A DNA stretch of 64,000 nt from Novosphingobium arvoryzae (GTDB lineage Bacteria > Pseudomonadota > Alphaproteobacteria > Sphingomonadales > Sphingomonadaceae), in the NCBI RefSeq assembly GCF_014652615.1, contig NZ_BMZD01000009.1:18107-82106 (forward strand), read 5' to 3'. The position numbers and the translations under genes are program-made. Of this stretch, positions 55,555 through 64,000 are shown piece by piece. Within the stretch, counting starts at the first letter, position 1, and each line of letters starts with the position of its first letter. The notes beneath the pieces were generated by a model, which saw only the letters and a list, made by a program, of their open reading frames with translations, had not been told where the DNA came from and searched no databases.

Positions 55555-56850
55555 TCAGGCGAAAATGCCGTTGCGGGCACCGTCATCGGATGCCTGTGAC
55601 TGGCTGCGACCCGCAGCCGGTGAATGGTTGGCGCGGGCAGCGGCGCGTTCCTCGCGCGGGGTCTGCTGGCCGCTGCGCGACTGGGCAAAGCCCTCGGCGG
55701 TTCCCCCATGACCGGCCTCGCTGCGGCCCTGCTGGCTGAAGCTGGCCGTGTCGCTGGTGCTGGCGGCCTGAACCGGCGGCACGGCGGCACTGACCGCGCG
55801 GGCGAAGTCCGGATCGGCGCTGGCCATCGCCACCGACAGCCCGCTGGCGTCCTGCTGGAACCGCAACTGGACCGCGCCGAATTCGGCGTGGCGCACGGCC
55901 ATCGTCACGCTTTGCGGTTGCATCGCCTCGCGCGCGGCGACCAGCCGGTCGACCAGCGCGGTAAAGTCGTGCGGGCGTTCGGCGGCAGTGGTGGTGGCAG
56001 TGATTGCGGCGGGCGCGGCATCGCGGATGACCGGCGGCGCGGCCAGCACCGTTTCGCTCGCCGCAACGGGCTGGGCGGCCGCGGGCTCGATCATGCGAAC
56101 CTGCTGCACTGCCGCCTCACGCTCGGCGGGTGCAGCCTCTGGCAGTGCTGTAAGTTGCGGTGTCGAGGGCGGGGGCGTCTGTTGCCCGGCGGCGCTCACG
56201 GCTGGCTGTGTCACGGCGGGCTGCGACATCGCAGGCTGGGGGCTGGCCGCGATGGGGGCCTGCGTGGGCCGCCCCGGTTCGCGGGACAGTGCGGTTTCAG
56301 CAGGCGATGCCGGTTCACCGGGCGATGCGGGCTGACTGACCGGCGTGACTGCATGCAGCGCGATCACGGGCAGCGTGGCGAGGGGTTCCGCAACCGCGAT
56401 TGCGGGATCCGCCGGTTCGGCAGCATCCTCGCTCATGGTCTGTTGCGGCGCATCTGCCGGTCCGGCCTGCGCGGCTGGCCCTGCCGGTCGGGCCTTCAAC
56501 AGCGCGGTGGGCAGCGTGGCGATCGCGCTGGGCAAGGCGGCCGGCGGTGCGGCGGCAGGATCCTGATCGACGGGCTGGGCTTGCGCCGCTGGCGCCTCGG
56601 ACGGCAGGGCGACCGGCAAACCAACCGGCAAGATCTTGCCGTTTGCCGGAACCGGCAAGGCCGCCGTTGCCGCCACCAGCAGGCCCGGCTGGGCCACCGG
56701 CACGTCCTCGGTCGGCCCCGCAGTTAGCGTCTGGATGTTCAGCAAAGCCGCGAAATCCGCCGGTTCCACGCTTTCGCCCGGCTGCCCGGCCACCGTGACG
56801 GCGACGGTCAGGGCAGGGCTGGCGGAGGACGGGGCAGTGGGCTGGATCAC
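55555..56850 (-). CDS. fliK: Flagellar hook-length control protein FliK
   Basis: A 431-residue protein with a long, low-complexity Ala/Pro/Gln region (about 90-290) and a compact C-terminal domain (about 290-375, VTMAVRHAEFGAVQLRFQQD) that matches the FliK C-terminal family and is thought to contact FlhB. It is secreted and measures hook length. GTG at 56850, eight bases after AAGGAG, is the better start; a TTG at 56856 is possible. Confidence 0.85.
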   Translation of the reverse strand: MIQPTAPSSASPALTVAVTVAGQPGESVEPADFAALLNIQTLTAGPTEDVPVAQPGLLVAATAALPVPANGKILPVGLPVALPSEAPAAQAQPVDQDPAAAPPAALPSAIATLPTALLKARPAGPAAQAGPADAPQQTMSEDAAEPADPAIAVAEPLATLPVIALHAVTPVSQPASPGEPASPAETALSREPGRPTQAPIAASPQPAMSQPAVTQPAVSAAGQQTPPPSTPQLTALPEAAPAEREAAVQQVRMIEPAAAQPVAASETVLAAPPVIRDAAPAAITATTTAAERPHDFTALVDRLVAAREAMQPQSVTMAVRHAEFGAVQLRFQQDASGLSVAMASADPDFARAVSAAVPPVQAASTSDTASFSQQGRSEAGHGGTAEGFAQSRSGQQTPREERAAARANHSPAAGRSQSQASDDGARNGIFA

Positions 56851-56883
56851 GGACAAGGCTCCTTGCAGATGGCTTGCCCGGTT

Positions 56884-57309
56884 CTATTCAAGAGCCGTGC
56901 CAACTGCCTTGCGCGCGCCCAGCGCTTGCGGCTGGGCGCGGCGGGCAAGCGCGGCGGCTCCGGCTTTCGCACGGTCTTCAACGGCGGCGCGGCTGCGTTC
57001 GGCCTGCGCGAGTTCCAGCTGCTTGCGGTCGGCCAGCGCCCTGGCATTCAGCGCATCGCCGCTGGTGGTGGTGGTGATCGCGTTCAGGCCCGACACGAAC
57101 TGGCCCAGCTGGCGCAGTTCCAGCCCGTCGCGGAAATCGGTGCGGGCGCGGTATTCATCGGCCATGCGGCGGGTGCGGTCCGCCAGCGCTTCCAGTTGCG
57201 CCAGCGTGCTTTCGGCGCGGGCGGATTCCACGGCGGCGGCCTGCTTGGCGATGGCGCGGACCTTTTCCAGCCGTTGCAGCCGCTTCAGCCGGGCGCGCTC
57301 AGCCTGCAT
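56884..57309 (-). CDS. fliJ: Flagellar export protein FliJ
   Basis: A 141-residue mostly alpha-helical coiled-coil protein (helices about 3-70 and 80-130) that couples FliI to the export gate. Identification is by its size, composition and place after fliI; sequence in this family is weakly conserved. Its start overlaps the fliI end by 11 bases. Confidence 0.78.
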   Translation of the reverse strand: MQAERARLKRLQRLEKVRAIAKQAAAVESARAESTLAQLEALADRTRRMADEYRARTDFRDGLELRQLGQFVSGLNAITTTTSGDALNARALADRKQLELAQAERSRAAVEDRAKAGAAALARRAQPQALGARKAVGTALE

Positions 57310-58630
57310 TGCCCATCAGCTCGGCCAGCGCGGCAATGCTCTGTCGCAGCGGCACGGTGCTGCGCGCCGGCTGGCACAGGAAGTCCACCAGCGCGCCGTG
57401 CATGGTGATCGCGCGGTCCAGCTGGGCATCGGCCCCGGCGCGGTAAGCCCCCATCAGAACGAGATCGCGGTTCGCCTCGTAACTGGCGGTCAAAGCACGA
57501 AATTCGCGGGCGAGCGCGGCGTGATCGGGCGCGACGATATAGGCCATCACGCGGCTGAGCGAGGCAGCGATGTCGATCGCCGGATATTGCCCGCGCTGGG
57601 CCAGATCGCGGCTGAGCACGACGTGCCCATCAAGGATCGAGCGCGCGGTATCGACGACCGGATCGTCCTGGTTGTCGCCGTCCGCCAGCACTGTGTAGAG
57701 CCCGGTGATCGAACCGCCGCTGGCCGCCGAATTGCCCGCGCGTTCGACCAGCTTGGTGATCGTGGCAAGGGCGGACGGGGGATAGCCGCGCGCCGCGCCG
57801 GGTTCGCCCAGCAGCAGCGCGATCTCGCGCCCCGCGTGAGCGACGCGGGTCAGGCTGTCCATGATCAGCAGCACCTGGCGCCCCTGTGCGCGGAAATGTT
57901 CGGCCATGCTGGTGGCCAGCATCGCGCCGCGCAGCCGCAGGTTGGGGGCATGGTCGGCGGGGACGGCGACCACGGCGGTGCGCGCGCGCTTCGATCCGGC
58001 CATGTGGCGCTCGACGAAATCGGATACTTCGCGCGCGCGCTCGCCAATCAGGCCGACGACGACGATCTCCGCCTCCGCCCCGGTCGCGATCATGTCGAGC
58101 AGGACCGACTTGCCGACGCCCGAACCGGCCATGATCCCGATCCGCTGGCCAATGCCAAACGTGGTCAGCGCGTTGAGCGCGCGCACCCCGGTGTCAAAGC
58201 ATTGCCGCACCGGGCTGCGATCGAGCGCACTGGTGCGCAGCCCTCCGGCGGGCCAGCTGTGGCGCGAATGGATCGGGCCGAGCCCGTCGATCGGCAGCCC
58301 CTCGCCATCGACCGCGCGACCCAGGAACGCTTCGCCGACGGGCAGCATGCCGGGGCGGCCTTCGGTGCGGACCCGTGCGCCGGGGCGCAGCATCACGGTA
58401 TCGCCCAGCAGCATCATCAGCGTGCGGCCATTGCGAAAGCCGATGACTTCGGCGGTCAGCGGCGCGGTGCGGCCATGGGCGACCTTGCACAGCGCCCCGA
58501 CCGGGGCGGACAGGCCGGATACTTCCAGCAAGCCGCCGTCGCAGGCGGTCAGCAGGCCATAACGTCCCGGCGTCAGGTCGATTTCGGCACCGGACAACTC
58601 GTCCAGCAGGGGATCGAACAGTTTCAGCAT
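57299..58630 (-). CDS. fliI: Flagellar export ATPase FliI
   Basis: A 443-residue F1-type hexameric ATPase that powers export. It has Walker A AGSGVGKS (168-175), Walker B-like LLIMDSLTRVAHAGREIALL (about 250-270) and GEPGAARGYPPS. Length and motif order match FliI. It overlaps fliH by 7 bases and fliJ by 11 bases. Confidence 0.96.
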   Translation of the reverse strand: MLKLFDPLLDELSGAEIDLTPGRYGLLTACDGGLLEVSGLSAPVGALCKVAHGRTAPLTAEVIGFRNGRTLMMLLGDTVMLRPGARVRTEGRPGMLPVGEAFLGRAVDGEGLPIDGLGPIHSRHSWPAGGLRTSALDRSPVRQCFDTGVRALNALTTFGIGQRIGIMAGSGVGKSVLLDMIATGAEAEIVVVGLIGERAREVSDFVERHMAGSKRARTAVVAVPADHAPNLRLRGAMLATSMAEHFRAQGRQVLLIMDSLTRVAHAGREIALLLGEPGAARGYPPSALATITKLVERAGNSAASGGSITGLYTVLADGDNQDDPVVDTARSILDGHVVLSRDLAQRGQYPAIDIAASLSRVMAYIVAPDHAALAREFRALTASYEANRDLVLMGAYRAGADAQLDRAITMHGALVDFLCQPARSTVPLRQSIAALAELMGNAG

Positions 58631-59202
58631 GATGCCAGCGCCTCCGCGATTGCCGCGCGCCAGTGGGCCGGGCCGTCCTCGACCCCGCCGTTCTGCGTTT
58701 CCACGCGCAGCGCGCCGCGCTCCAGCGCCGTGTCGGGCAGCACGTCCAGCCCCTCCGGCAGGCGCTTGCCGACCAGCTTGATGTCGTCGGGATGCAGCCG
58801 CAGCACCCGCTCGTCATCGGCGCGGGCCAGCATCGCGGCGGCGCGTTCGACCCGCGCGGCGAGCGCCGCCTTGTCGAGCGCGATGGGGGCAATGGCCGCT
58901 TCGCACAGCGCCTCGACCGTGGCGTAGAGTTTCTGGCGCAGCGCCTCGGTCTGCTCCGCATCGAGCCGGGCGAGCGCCAGTTCGATGGTCCCGCGCGCGG
59001 CCTCATCGGCTTCGGCCTGCAACTTCGCCAGCGCGCCAGCCTCGGCCACGCCGGCTTCATACCCTTCGGCCCAGGCAAGCGCGACCGGGTCTTCGCGTTC
59101 CGGCTCCGGCAAGGGCGGCGGCGGGTTGGCGGCGCCGGAAAAGCGCGGGTCCTGCGTGAACCCGGCCTGCCCGCCCAGCGCCAGCAGCGGCAGGCTAGAC
59201 AT
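58624..59202 (-). CDS. fliH: Flagellar assembly protein FliH
   Basis: A 192-residue protein by position and by its long central helix (LAKLQAEADEAARGTIELAL, about 58-77) and C-terminal domain (VLPDTALERGALRVETQNGG, about 154-173), which resemble FliH/YscL stators of the export ATPase. It binds FliI. Conservation is low at the N-terminus. It overlaps fliG by 8 bases. Confidence 0.85.
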   Translation of the reverse strand: MSSLPLLALGGQAGFTQDPRFSGAANPPPPLPEPEREDPVALAWAEGYEAGVAEAGALAKLQAEADEAARGTIELALARLDAEQTEALRQKLYATVEALCEAAIAPIALDKAALAARVERAAAMLARADDERVLRLHPDDIKLVGKRLPEGLDVLPDTALERGALRVETQNGGVEDGPAHWRAAIAEALASC

Positions 59203-60241
59203 ATTCGTCGTCCCCGCCGCCGACGCCGAACGCGATCACCCCTTCGGCGGCCAGGCGGCGCGCGGCGGTGACGATGGTCTTCTGCGCTTCCAGCACATCG
59301 GCCATCTTCAGGCGGCCGCGCCCGGCGATCTCGTCCTTCACGCCATCGGCGGCGCGGCTGGACATGGCGCGGAAGAACACCTCGCGCTGTTCTTCGCTGA
59401 TACCCTTCAGCGCGTCGATCAGCGTATCGCTCTCGACCTCGCGCAGCAGCGAGCCCATGGCCTGCGGCTCCAGCGCCAGCAGGTGCTCGAACTTGAACAT
59501 CTCGTTCTCGATCTCGCGCGCCAGCGCTTTGTCGATGCGATTGATCTCCGGCATGATCCGCTTTTCGGCGGCCTTGCCCGCGTTGTTGATGATGTCCGCC
59601 GCCTCGCGCGCGCCGCCCATGTCCAGCATGACCCGGCCATGATGCGCGGCGATCCGCTGTTGCAGCAGTTCCTCCAGCATGGCTATGGCCTCGCCCGAGA
59701 CCGGCCCCAGCGTGGCGATGCGGTGGACCACCTGCGTCTGCAGATCGGCAGGCAGGGCGTGCAGCACTTCGGCCGCGACATCGGCTTCCAGCTGGACCAG
59801 CAGCACGGCCAGCGCCTGGGGGTGTTCATCGCGGACCAGCGGGATCAGGGCTTGCGGGGTAAGCCAGCGAACCAGCTCGATCGCCGGGCCCTTGTCCTCG
59901 CCCAGCGGCAGGATGCGCTGCATCAGGCTGTCGGCCTTCACCGCGCCGACCGCGCGGTTCATCAGGTTGCGGACGTGATCGGTCCGCCCTTCCGCGCCGA
60001 TGCCGCTGCGTTCGGTGTTCTTGACGAACCCGGCAATTGCCTGCGCGATCAGGTCCGGCCCGATTTCGCCCAGCGCACACATCTTCTCGCCCAGCAGTTG
60101 CAACTCGCCCGGCCCCAGCTGGCTGAGGATGCGCGCGGCCTGTTCCTCCTCCAGCAGCATCACCATCACGGCGGCGCGTTCGGCATCGCCCAGGCTGATC
60201 GCTTCGGCGGCGACGGCAAGGTTCTGGGACTGATCGGTCAT
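59195..60241 (-). CDS. fliG: Flagellar motor switch protein FliG
   Basis: A 348-residue C-ring protein that meets the stator. It has the three-part fold: N-terminal (ERAAVMVMLLEEEQAARILS, about 22-41), middle (EHPQALAVLLVQLEADVAAE, about 129-148) and C-terminal domain (FKFEHLLALEPQAMGSLLRE and ISEEQREVFFRAMSSRAADG) with charged residues for torque. Start overlaps the fliF stop (ATGA). Confidence 0.95.
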   Translation of the reverse strand: MTDQSQNLAVAAEAISLGDAERAAVMVMLLEEEQAARILSQLGPGELQLLGEKMCALGEIGPDLIAQAIAGFVKNTERSGIGAEGRTDHVRNLMNRAVGAVKADSLMQRILPLGEDKGPAIELVRWLTPQALIPLVRDEHPQALAVLLVQLEADVAAEVLHALPADLQTQVVHRIATLGPVSGEAIAMLEELLQQRIAAHHGRVMLDMGGAREAADIINNAGKAAEKRIMPEINRIDKALAREIENEMFKFEHLLALEPQAMGSLLREVESDTLIDALKGISEEQREVFFRAMSSRAADGVKDEIAGRGRLKMADVLEAQKTIVTAARRLAAEGVIAFGVGGGDDEYV

Positions 60242-61878
60242 CGCGCGTTTTCCGGTTCGGTGCTGGCCAGCATCTTGCGCAGGGCGTGGAGCGCATCATC
60301 GGGCTTTTCATCGACGATGCGCTGCGCCAGCCCGACCTGACGGCCCAGCAGCGTGGCATCGACGGCGCGCGGTGCGGCGGGATCGGCGGGATGGGCACCA
60401 TCGCCGGGCTCGCCATCGGGCGCGGCATCGGCCTGTTCATCGCTGGCGGCCGGAGCGGCGGGATCGCGCTTTAGCGCACGCACCAGCGGACGCACGCCCA
60501 GCAGCAGCACCAGCAGCACCGCCAGCAGCGCGACCACGCTGCGCACCACCATCGCGAACCACGGCGCCTCGTAGAACGGCACCCCTTCCGCGCTGACCGG
60601 CTCGAACGGGCGGGCCATGACCGTCACCTGGTCGCCGCGCTGCGGATTGGCGCCAACGGCGGCGGCGACGAGTTGTTTGACCTGTTCGATGTCGGCGGGC
60701 TTGGCCCCCTTCATCGCGGCCTGGCTGATCGCGACGGCCACCGACAGGCGCTTGACCTTGCCCGGCGCGGCATTGGCGACGGACACTTCGCGGCCGAGTT
60801 CGAACGTGCGGGTCGCGCTGGATTCGCCGTTGACCTGGCCCGCCGCGCCGGGGGCGGGGGTGCCCTGCGGCGCGCCGGGCTGGGCGACGGTGGGGGGCGG
60901 GGGCGTGTTGGCCGTCACGCCGGGAATGCCGCCCGCCTGACCCGGTCCGGTGGTCTGCGACTGGGCCTGCGTTTCGGTGCGCAGGACGCCGTCCTTGTCA
61001 TAGCTTTCGCGCGCAGAAGTGACTTCATCCATGTCGAGTTCCAGCTGGATCTCGCTAGTGAAATTGCCCGCGCCGAGCATCGGGGTGAGCAGTGTGTCGA
61101 GCTGGGTGCGCAGCTTTTCTTCCATGCGCACCTGCAATTCCAGCCGGTCGGCATCGGCGCTGGCCTTGTCGGACAGCAGCCGCCCGTTCTGATCGACCAC
61201 GCGCACCGCATCGGGCGAAAGGCCGGGGGTGGACGCGCCGACCAGGTTGACGATCGCCGAAACCTGGCTGTCCGACAGCTGCCGTCCGCGCGCCATGCGC
61301 ACCATGACCGAGGCGGTGGGCGGGGTATCTTCGCGCACGAATACCGATTTGTTGGCCTGCGCCAGATGGACGCGGACGGATTCGACGCCGTCGATCTGCT
61401 GGATCGTCAGCATCAGTTCCTGTTCCCGCGCGGCGCGCAGCCGCTCGCCTTCCAGCGTGCGGCTGGCGCCCAGCGGCAGGCTGTCGAGCGAGGCGGCGGC
61501 ATCGGGCACGGCCAGCGCCCCGTCCGAAGCGACCAGCATCCGCGCGCGGTAGAGGTCATCCTCGCCCACGGTCAGCGCGCCGGTCTGGTTGTCGATGGTA
61601 TAGCCGATCCCGGCCGCATCGAGCGAGCCGACCACGGCGGCGCGATCCGCATCGTCCAGCTGGGCATAGAGCACCCGCTGCGGCGGGCTGGAAAGCATGG
61701 CGTAGGCCAGCGCCGACACGCCCAGCACGGCCGTGCCCGCGATCAGCGGCAGGCTGCGCCGGACCGCCGGCTGGGCGGCGAAGGCGCGCACGCGTTCCAG
61801 CGGGGTGCCGCCGCCCAGACCGGGAAGGGACGGCTGGGCGGCAGCAGGGGAGGGCGAAGCGGGAACCAGATCAGTCAT
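60238..61878 (-). CDS. fliF: Flagellar MS-ring protein FliF
   Basis: A 546-residue inner-membrane ring protein with two transmembrane helices (about 43-62 and 432-455) and a periplasmic region between them. It has the typical repeats (VLYAQLDDADRAAVVGSLDA, then VRVHLAQANKSVFVREDTPP). The C-terminal tail (AQRIVDEKPDDALHALRKML) binds FliG. Length is typical. Confidence 0.95.
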   Translation of the reverse strand: MTDLVPASPSPAAAQPSLPGLGGGTPLERVRAFAAQPAVRRSLPLIAGTAVLGVSALAYAMLSSPPQRVLYAQLDDADRAAVVGSLDAAGIGYTIDNQTGALTVGEDDLYRARMLVASDGALAVPDAAASLDSLPLGASRTLEGERLRAAREQELMLTIQQIDGVESVRVHLAQANKSVFVREDTPPTASVMVRMARGRQLSDSQVSAIVNLVGASTPGLSPDAVRVVDQNGRLLSDKASADADRLELQVRMEEKLRTQLDTLLTPMLGAGNFTSEIQLELDMDEVTSARESYDKDGVLRTETQAQSQTTGPGQAGGIPGVTANTPPPPTVAQPGAPQGTPAPGAAGQVNGESSATRTFELGREVSVANAAPGKVKRLSVAVAISQAAMKGAKPADIEQVKQLVAAAVGANPQRGDQVTVMARPFEPVSAEGVPFYEAPWFAMVVRSVVALLAVLLVLLLGVRPLVRALKRDPAAPAASDEQADAAPDGEPGDGAHPADPAAPRAVDATLLGRQVGLAQRIVDEKPDDALHALRKMLASTEPENAR

Positions 61879-61881
61879 CTA

Positions 61882-62253
61882 TCAGACCCCCATCCGCATG
61901 ATGTCCTGGTATGCGGACAGCAGCCGGTTGCGCACTTGCAGTGTGGCTTCGAAGGCGATGCCGGCCTCCTGCCGGGCCAGCATCACGCTGGCGACATCGG
62001 TAACGGTGCCTTGTTCGAACCCGGCGGAGAGGTCCGCGGCCTTGGCCTGCGTGGCGCTGACATTGTCCAGCGCGCTTTTCAGGGCATCGGTGAAGCCGCC
62101 CGCGGGCCCTTGCGGCGCGGCGGCCTGCGCGGCCCCCGCATCGGGGGTGTGGATCTGCTGGAGCAGCTGCGAGCGTTCCAGGATCTGCTGGCGCATCGCC
62201 ATGATCTGCTGGAGGCTGCCCGCCCCTCCTCCAATACCGCTGATGCTGCTCAT
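61882..62253 (-). CDS. fliE: Flagellar hook-basal body protein FliE
   Basis: A 123-residue export substrate that joins the MS ring to the rod. It shows the FliE C-terminal half (EQGTVTDVASVMLARQEAGI, about 75-94, then AFEATLQVRNRLLSAYQDIM) and a Gln-rich N-terminus. The ATG at 62253 overlaps the flbD stop (ATGA). Confidence 0.92.
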   Translation of the reverse strand: MSSISGIGGGAGSLQQIMAMRQQILERSQLLQQIHTPDAGAAQAAAPQGPAGGFTDALKSALDNVSATQAKAADLSAGFEQGTVTDVASVMLARQEAGIAFEATLQVRNRLLSAYQDIMRMGV

Positions 62254-63518
62254 CGCCGGGCTCCGGCCACGGCCAGGCCAGCCTCACGGAACGAGGCGAG
62301 GCGATAGCGCAGGGTGCGTTCGGAAATGCCCAGCTGGCGCGCGGCTGCCACGCGGCTGCCACCGCAGGCTTCCAGCGTTTCCATGATCGCGCGCGCTTCA
62401 GACAGCTGGACGATGTTGGACAGGCGCGCCGGGGCGGTGCTCTGCGCAGCGGGGGCGGGCAGGGCGCCATCGGCGGGGACCAGCCGGGCCGGGCTGTCGA
62501 ACACGATGTCGGCCGGGGTGACTTCGTCCTTGCCCTCGGCCAGCAGCAGCGCGCGGCGGATCACGTTTTCCAGCTCGCGCACGTTGCCCGGCCAGCCGTG
62601 GAGCTTCAGCATGGCCAGCGCGCTTTCCGAAATCCACGGCACCGGGCGGCTGGCGGGCGTGTGGCGCAGCGCCAGCGCGAAGGCCAGCGGAGCGATGTCC
62701 TCGGCCCGGTCGCGCAAGGGGCGCAGGCTGAGGGGGAACACGTTGAGCCGATAGTAGAGGTCGGCGCGGAAGCGGCCCTCGGCCACTTCGGTCGGCAGAT
62801 CGCGGTTGGCGCAGGCGATCACGCGCACGTCCACCTTGATCGGCTGGGTCGACCCGATCGGCACGACTTCGCCTTCCTGCAGCGTGCGCAGCAGCTTGGC
62901 CTGCAGGGCCAGCGGCATTTCCGCGATTTCATCGAGCAGCAGCGTGCCGCCGTCCGCCGCGCGGAAAAAGCCTTCGTTGGCATTGGTCGCCCCGGTGAAC
63001 GCGCCCTTCTGGTGGCCGAACAGCAGGGCTTCCAGCATGGCTTCGGGCATCGCGGCGCAGTTGACCGCCACGAACGGGCCGGCGCGGCGCGGGCTGTGAT
63101 CGTGGATGAAGCGGCTCAGCACTTCCTTGCCGGTCCCGGTCGGACCGTTGATCAGCACCGGGATCTCGCTCGCCGCCAGCCGCTCGGCCAGCGCCAGGAT
63201 CGAGAGGCTTTCGGGATCGGCGGCAATCGGCGCGCCGGGGGGCGCCAGCGCGGCGAGCAGCGCGGCCAGCGCGGCGGGGCTGGCGGGATCGCGATAGGTC
63301 AGGGTAAAGCGCCCGCGCCCGTCATCGCGGCGCAGCCGGTCGTGGCCCGCGCGCTCCAGCGTGATGCAGCCGCCCGGGCCTTGCACCGCCGGATCGCTGG
63401 CGGTGCGCAGCAGCGGCGTGCGCCCCGCTGCCACTGCCCCGACGATTGCGTCCGCGCGCTGCACAAGCGGGGCGTGAAGCCGTGCCACGCTGTCGCTGAA
63501 TGCCAGTGCCGTCATCAT
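62250..63518 (-). CDS. flbD: FlbD-type sigma54-dependent flagellar regulator
   Basis: A 422-residue activator of sigma54 promoters. The central AAA+ domain has Walker A GPTGTGKE (125-132), the sigma54-contact loop GAFTGA (172-177) and Walker B TLLLDEI; the C-terminal Fis-type helix-turn-helix includes [20 protein letters not shown]. The N-terminal ~100 residues do not form a normal receiver with a phosphorylatable Asp, as in Caulobacter FlbD. It heads the leftward fliE-...-fliS run and is divergent from the flagellin gene. Confidence 0.92.
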   Translation of the reverse strand: MMTALAFSDSVARLHAPLVQRADAIVGAVAAGRTPLLRTASDPAVQGPGGCITLERAGHDRLRRDDGRGRFTLTYRDPASPAALAALLAALAPPGAPIAADPESLSILALAERLAASEIPVLINGPTGTGKEVLSRFIHDHSPRRAGPFVAVNCAAMPEAMLEALLFGHQKGAFTGATNANEGFFRAADGGTLLLDEIAEMPLALQAKLLRTLQEGEVVPIGSTQPIKVDVRVIACANRDLPTEVAEGRFRADLYYRLNVFPLSLRPLRDRAEDIAPLAFALALRHTPASRPVPWISESALAMLKLHGWPGNVRELENVIRRALLLAEGKDEVTPADIVFDSPARLVPADGALPAPAAQSTAPARLSNIVQLSEARAIMETLEACGGSRVAAARQLGISERTLRYRLASFREAGLAVAGARR

Positions 63519-63640
63519 TCTGGTCCCCGTCGTTAACCATCTCTCGTGGGGGACTTGTGCGCGCAGAACGTCAAACGCTCCGGTAATTTAAGGTCCGGGG
63601 CAAATACTTAGACGGATCGCGGCGCTGCCGCTTGCCGCCG

Positions 63641-63656
63641 CGGCAGAATTTTGCCG
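63641..63656. promoter_or_regulatory. Dyad 1 in the flbD/flagellin intergenic region
   Basis: CGGCA (63641-63645) and TGCCG (63652-63656) with six bases between form a 16-bp dyad. The same CGGCA-N6-TGCCG arrangement recurs 65 bases downstream. The two dyads are candidate binding sites for FlbD (ftr-like elements), by location and repetition. Confidence 0.55.
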
Positions 63657-63705
63657 CCCGCCCTTAACAATCGGCGGAAACCACCGGTCTTTGTGGGGAC
63701 TGCCG

Positions 63706-63721
63706 CGGCAATTCCCTGCCG
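63706..63721. promoter_or_regulatory. Dyad 2 in the flbD/flagellin intergenic region
   Basis: A second CGGCA-N6-TGCCG dyad, 36 bases before the flagellin start codon and 65 bases (centre to centre) from the first. The bases resemble the -24/-12 elements of sigma54 promoters (GG...GC) but the spacing is one base short, so it is treated as a regulator site. Confidence 0.5.
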
Positions 63722-63756
63722 GGCCGGTCGGGCGAGACTTTCCTCGGGAGTAGAAC

Positions 63757-64000
63757 ATGACTGTTATCAATACGAACATGGGCGCCCTGCGCGCCGCGAA
63801 TTCCGCCACTTCGGCTGGCAAGATGCTGGGCACGGCGATGGAACGGCTGTCGTCGGGCAAGCGCATCAATGGCGCGAAGGACGACGCGGCGGGCCTGGCC
63901 ATCGCCACCACGATGACCTCGCAGGTGCGCGGCATGAGCCAGGGCATCCGCAACGCCAACGATGGCATCAGCCTGGCGCAGACCGCCGAAGGCGCGCTGT
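63757..64000 (+). CDS. fliC: Flagellin (3' end cut off)
   Basis: The first 81 codons of flagellin, the filament protein. The N-terminal D0/D1 sequence is diagnostic: [17 protein letters not shown], then [20 protein letters not shown] (with the SSGxRIN and DDAAG motifs) and [14 protein letters not shown]. The ATG at 63757 follows CGGGAG. The rest of the gene is beyond the right end of the window. Confidence 0.97.
   Translation, partial: MTVINTNMGALRAANSATSAGKMLGTAMERLSSGKRINGAKDDAAGLAIATTMTSQVRGMSQGIRNANDGISLAQTAEGAL

Noticed and set aside
63641..63721. Sigma54 -24/-12 promoters for flagellin at the two dyads
   Set aside because: The GG and GC pairs are separated by nine bases rather than the required ten at both positions, so I describe them as regulator dyads only.

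Overview
The window is GC-rich chromosomal DNA from an alphaproteobacterium, most likely of the order Sphingomonadales (Novosphingobium/Sphingomonas type). This is inferred from the closely packed core genes, the high-GC codon use, the bacterial CDC48 ATPase, the FlbD-type flagellar activator and the style of the CDC48, GlnD and RpoB/C proteins. No rRNA, tRNA, CRISPR, transposase or prophage gene was seen. Apart from the two edge genes (metK cut at the left end, flagellin cut at the right end) everything looks intact.

Layout. 1-6.8 kb: the end of metK, a leftward operon scoA-scoB-nitronate monooxygenase-GST with a divergent LysR regulator, a HAD hydrolase and a tandem universal stress protein behind an FNR-like box. 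6.8-13.4 kb: a probable small RNA with a strong terminator, a CDC48/p97 ATPase, and a leftward polA-mscS pair. 13.5-16.8 kb: an alanine-rich lipoprotein, then a phosphotransferase (with a LvaB/DUF6285-like tail) and an acyl-CoA dehydrogenase behind a TetR-type palindrome. 16.8-33.6 kb: the ribosomal/RNA polymerase block, in which rplJ-rplL and rpoB-rpoC are separated by about 6.9 kb holding a c-type cytochrome, a MATE transporter, a CIRCE-controlled groES-groEL operon, a class A beta-lactamase-like hydrolase and a small-peptide/DUF2975/XRE operon.

33.6-48.5 kb: two more serine hydrolases, a short glutamyl-tRNA synthetase convergent with trxC, an FNR-boxed small membrane protein/AhpD-like pair, asd behind a Thr/Ile-rich leader peptide with an attenuator, glnD coupled to an acyl-CoA ligase, a rightward lipid operon (lgt, MidA-type methyltransferase, acyltransferase, DUF1295 protein) and a LuxR-type regulator. 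48.7-63.5 kb: one leftward run of flagellar genes, flbD-fliE-F-G-H-I-J-K-L-M-N-O-P-Q-R-flhB-fliD-fliS, with start/stop overlaps at most junctions, facing a divergent flagellin gene. The rod/hook genes, flhA, the motor stator and chemotaxis genes are outside the window.

The observations most worth following are: (1) a complete transcription-attenuation leader upstream of asd, with mutually exclusive antiterminator and terminator helices; (2) a fused LvaA-LvaB-like kinase next to its dehydrogenase, with a separate HAD protein resembling the third ACAD10 domain; (3) twin CGGCA-N6-TGCCG dyads in the flbD/flagellin intergenic region; (4) a small RNA candidate carrying CCTCTCCC; (5) an autoregulation-like array of palindromes upstream of the 46-residue peptide/DUF2975/XRE operon; and (6) a FliM without the usual CheY-binding N-terminus.
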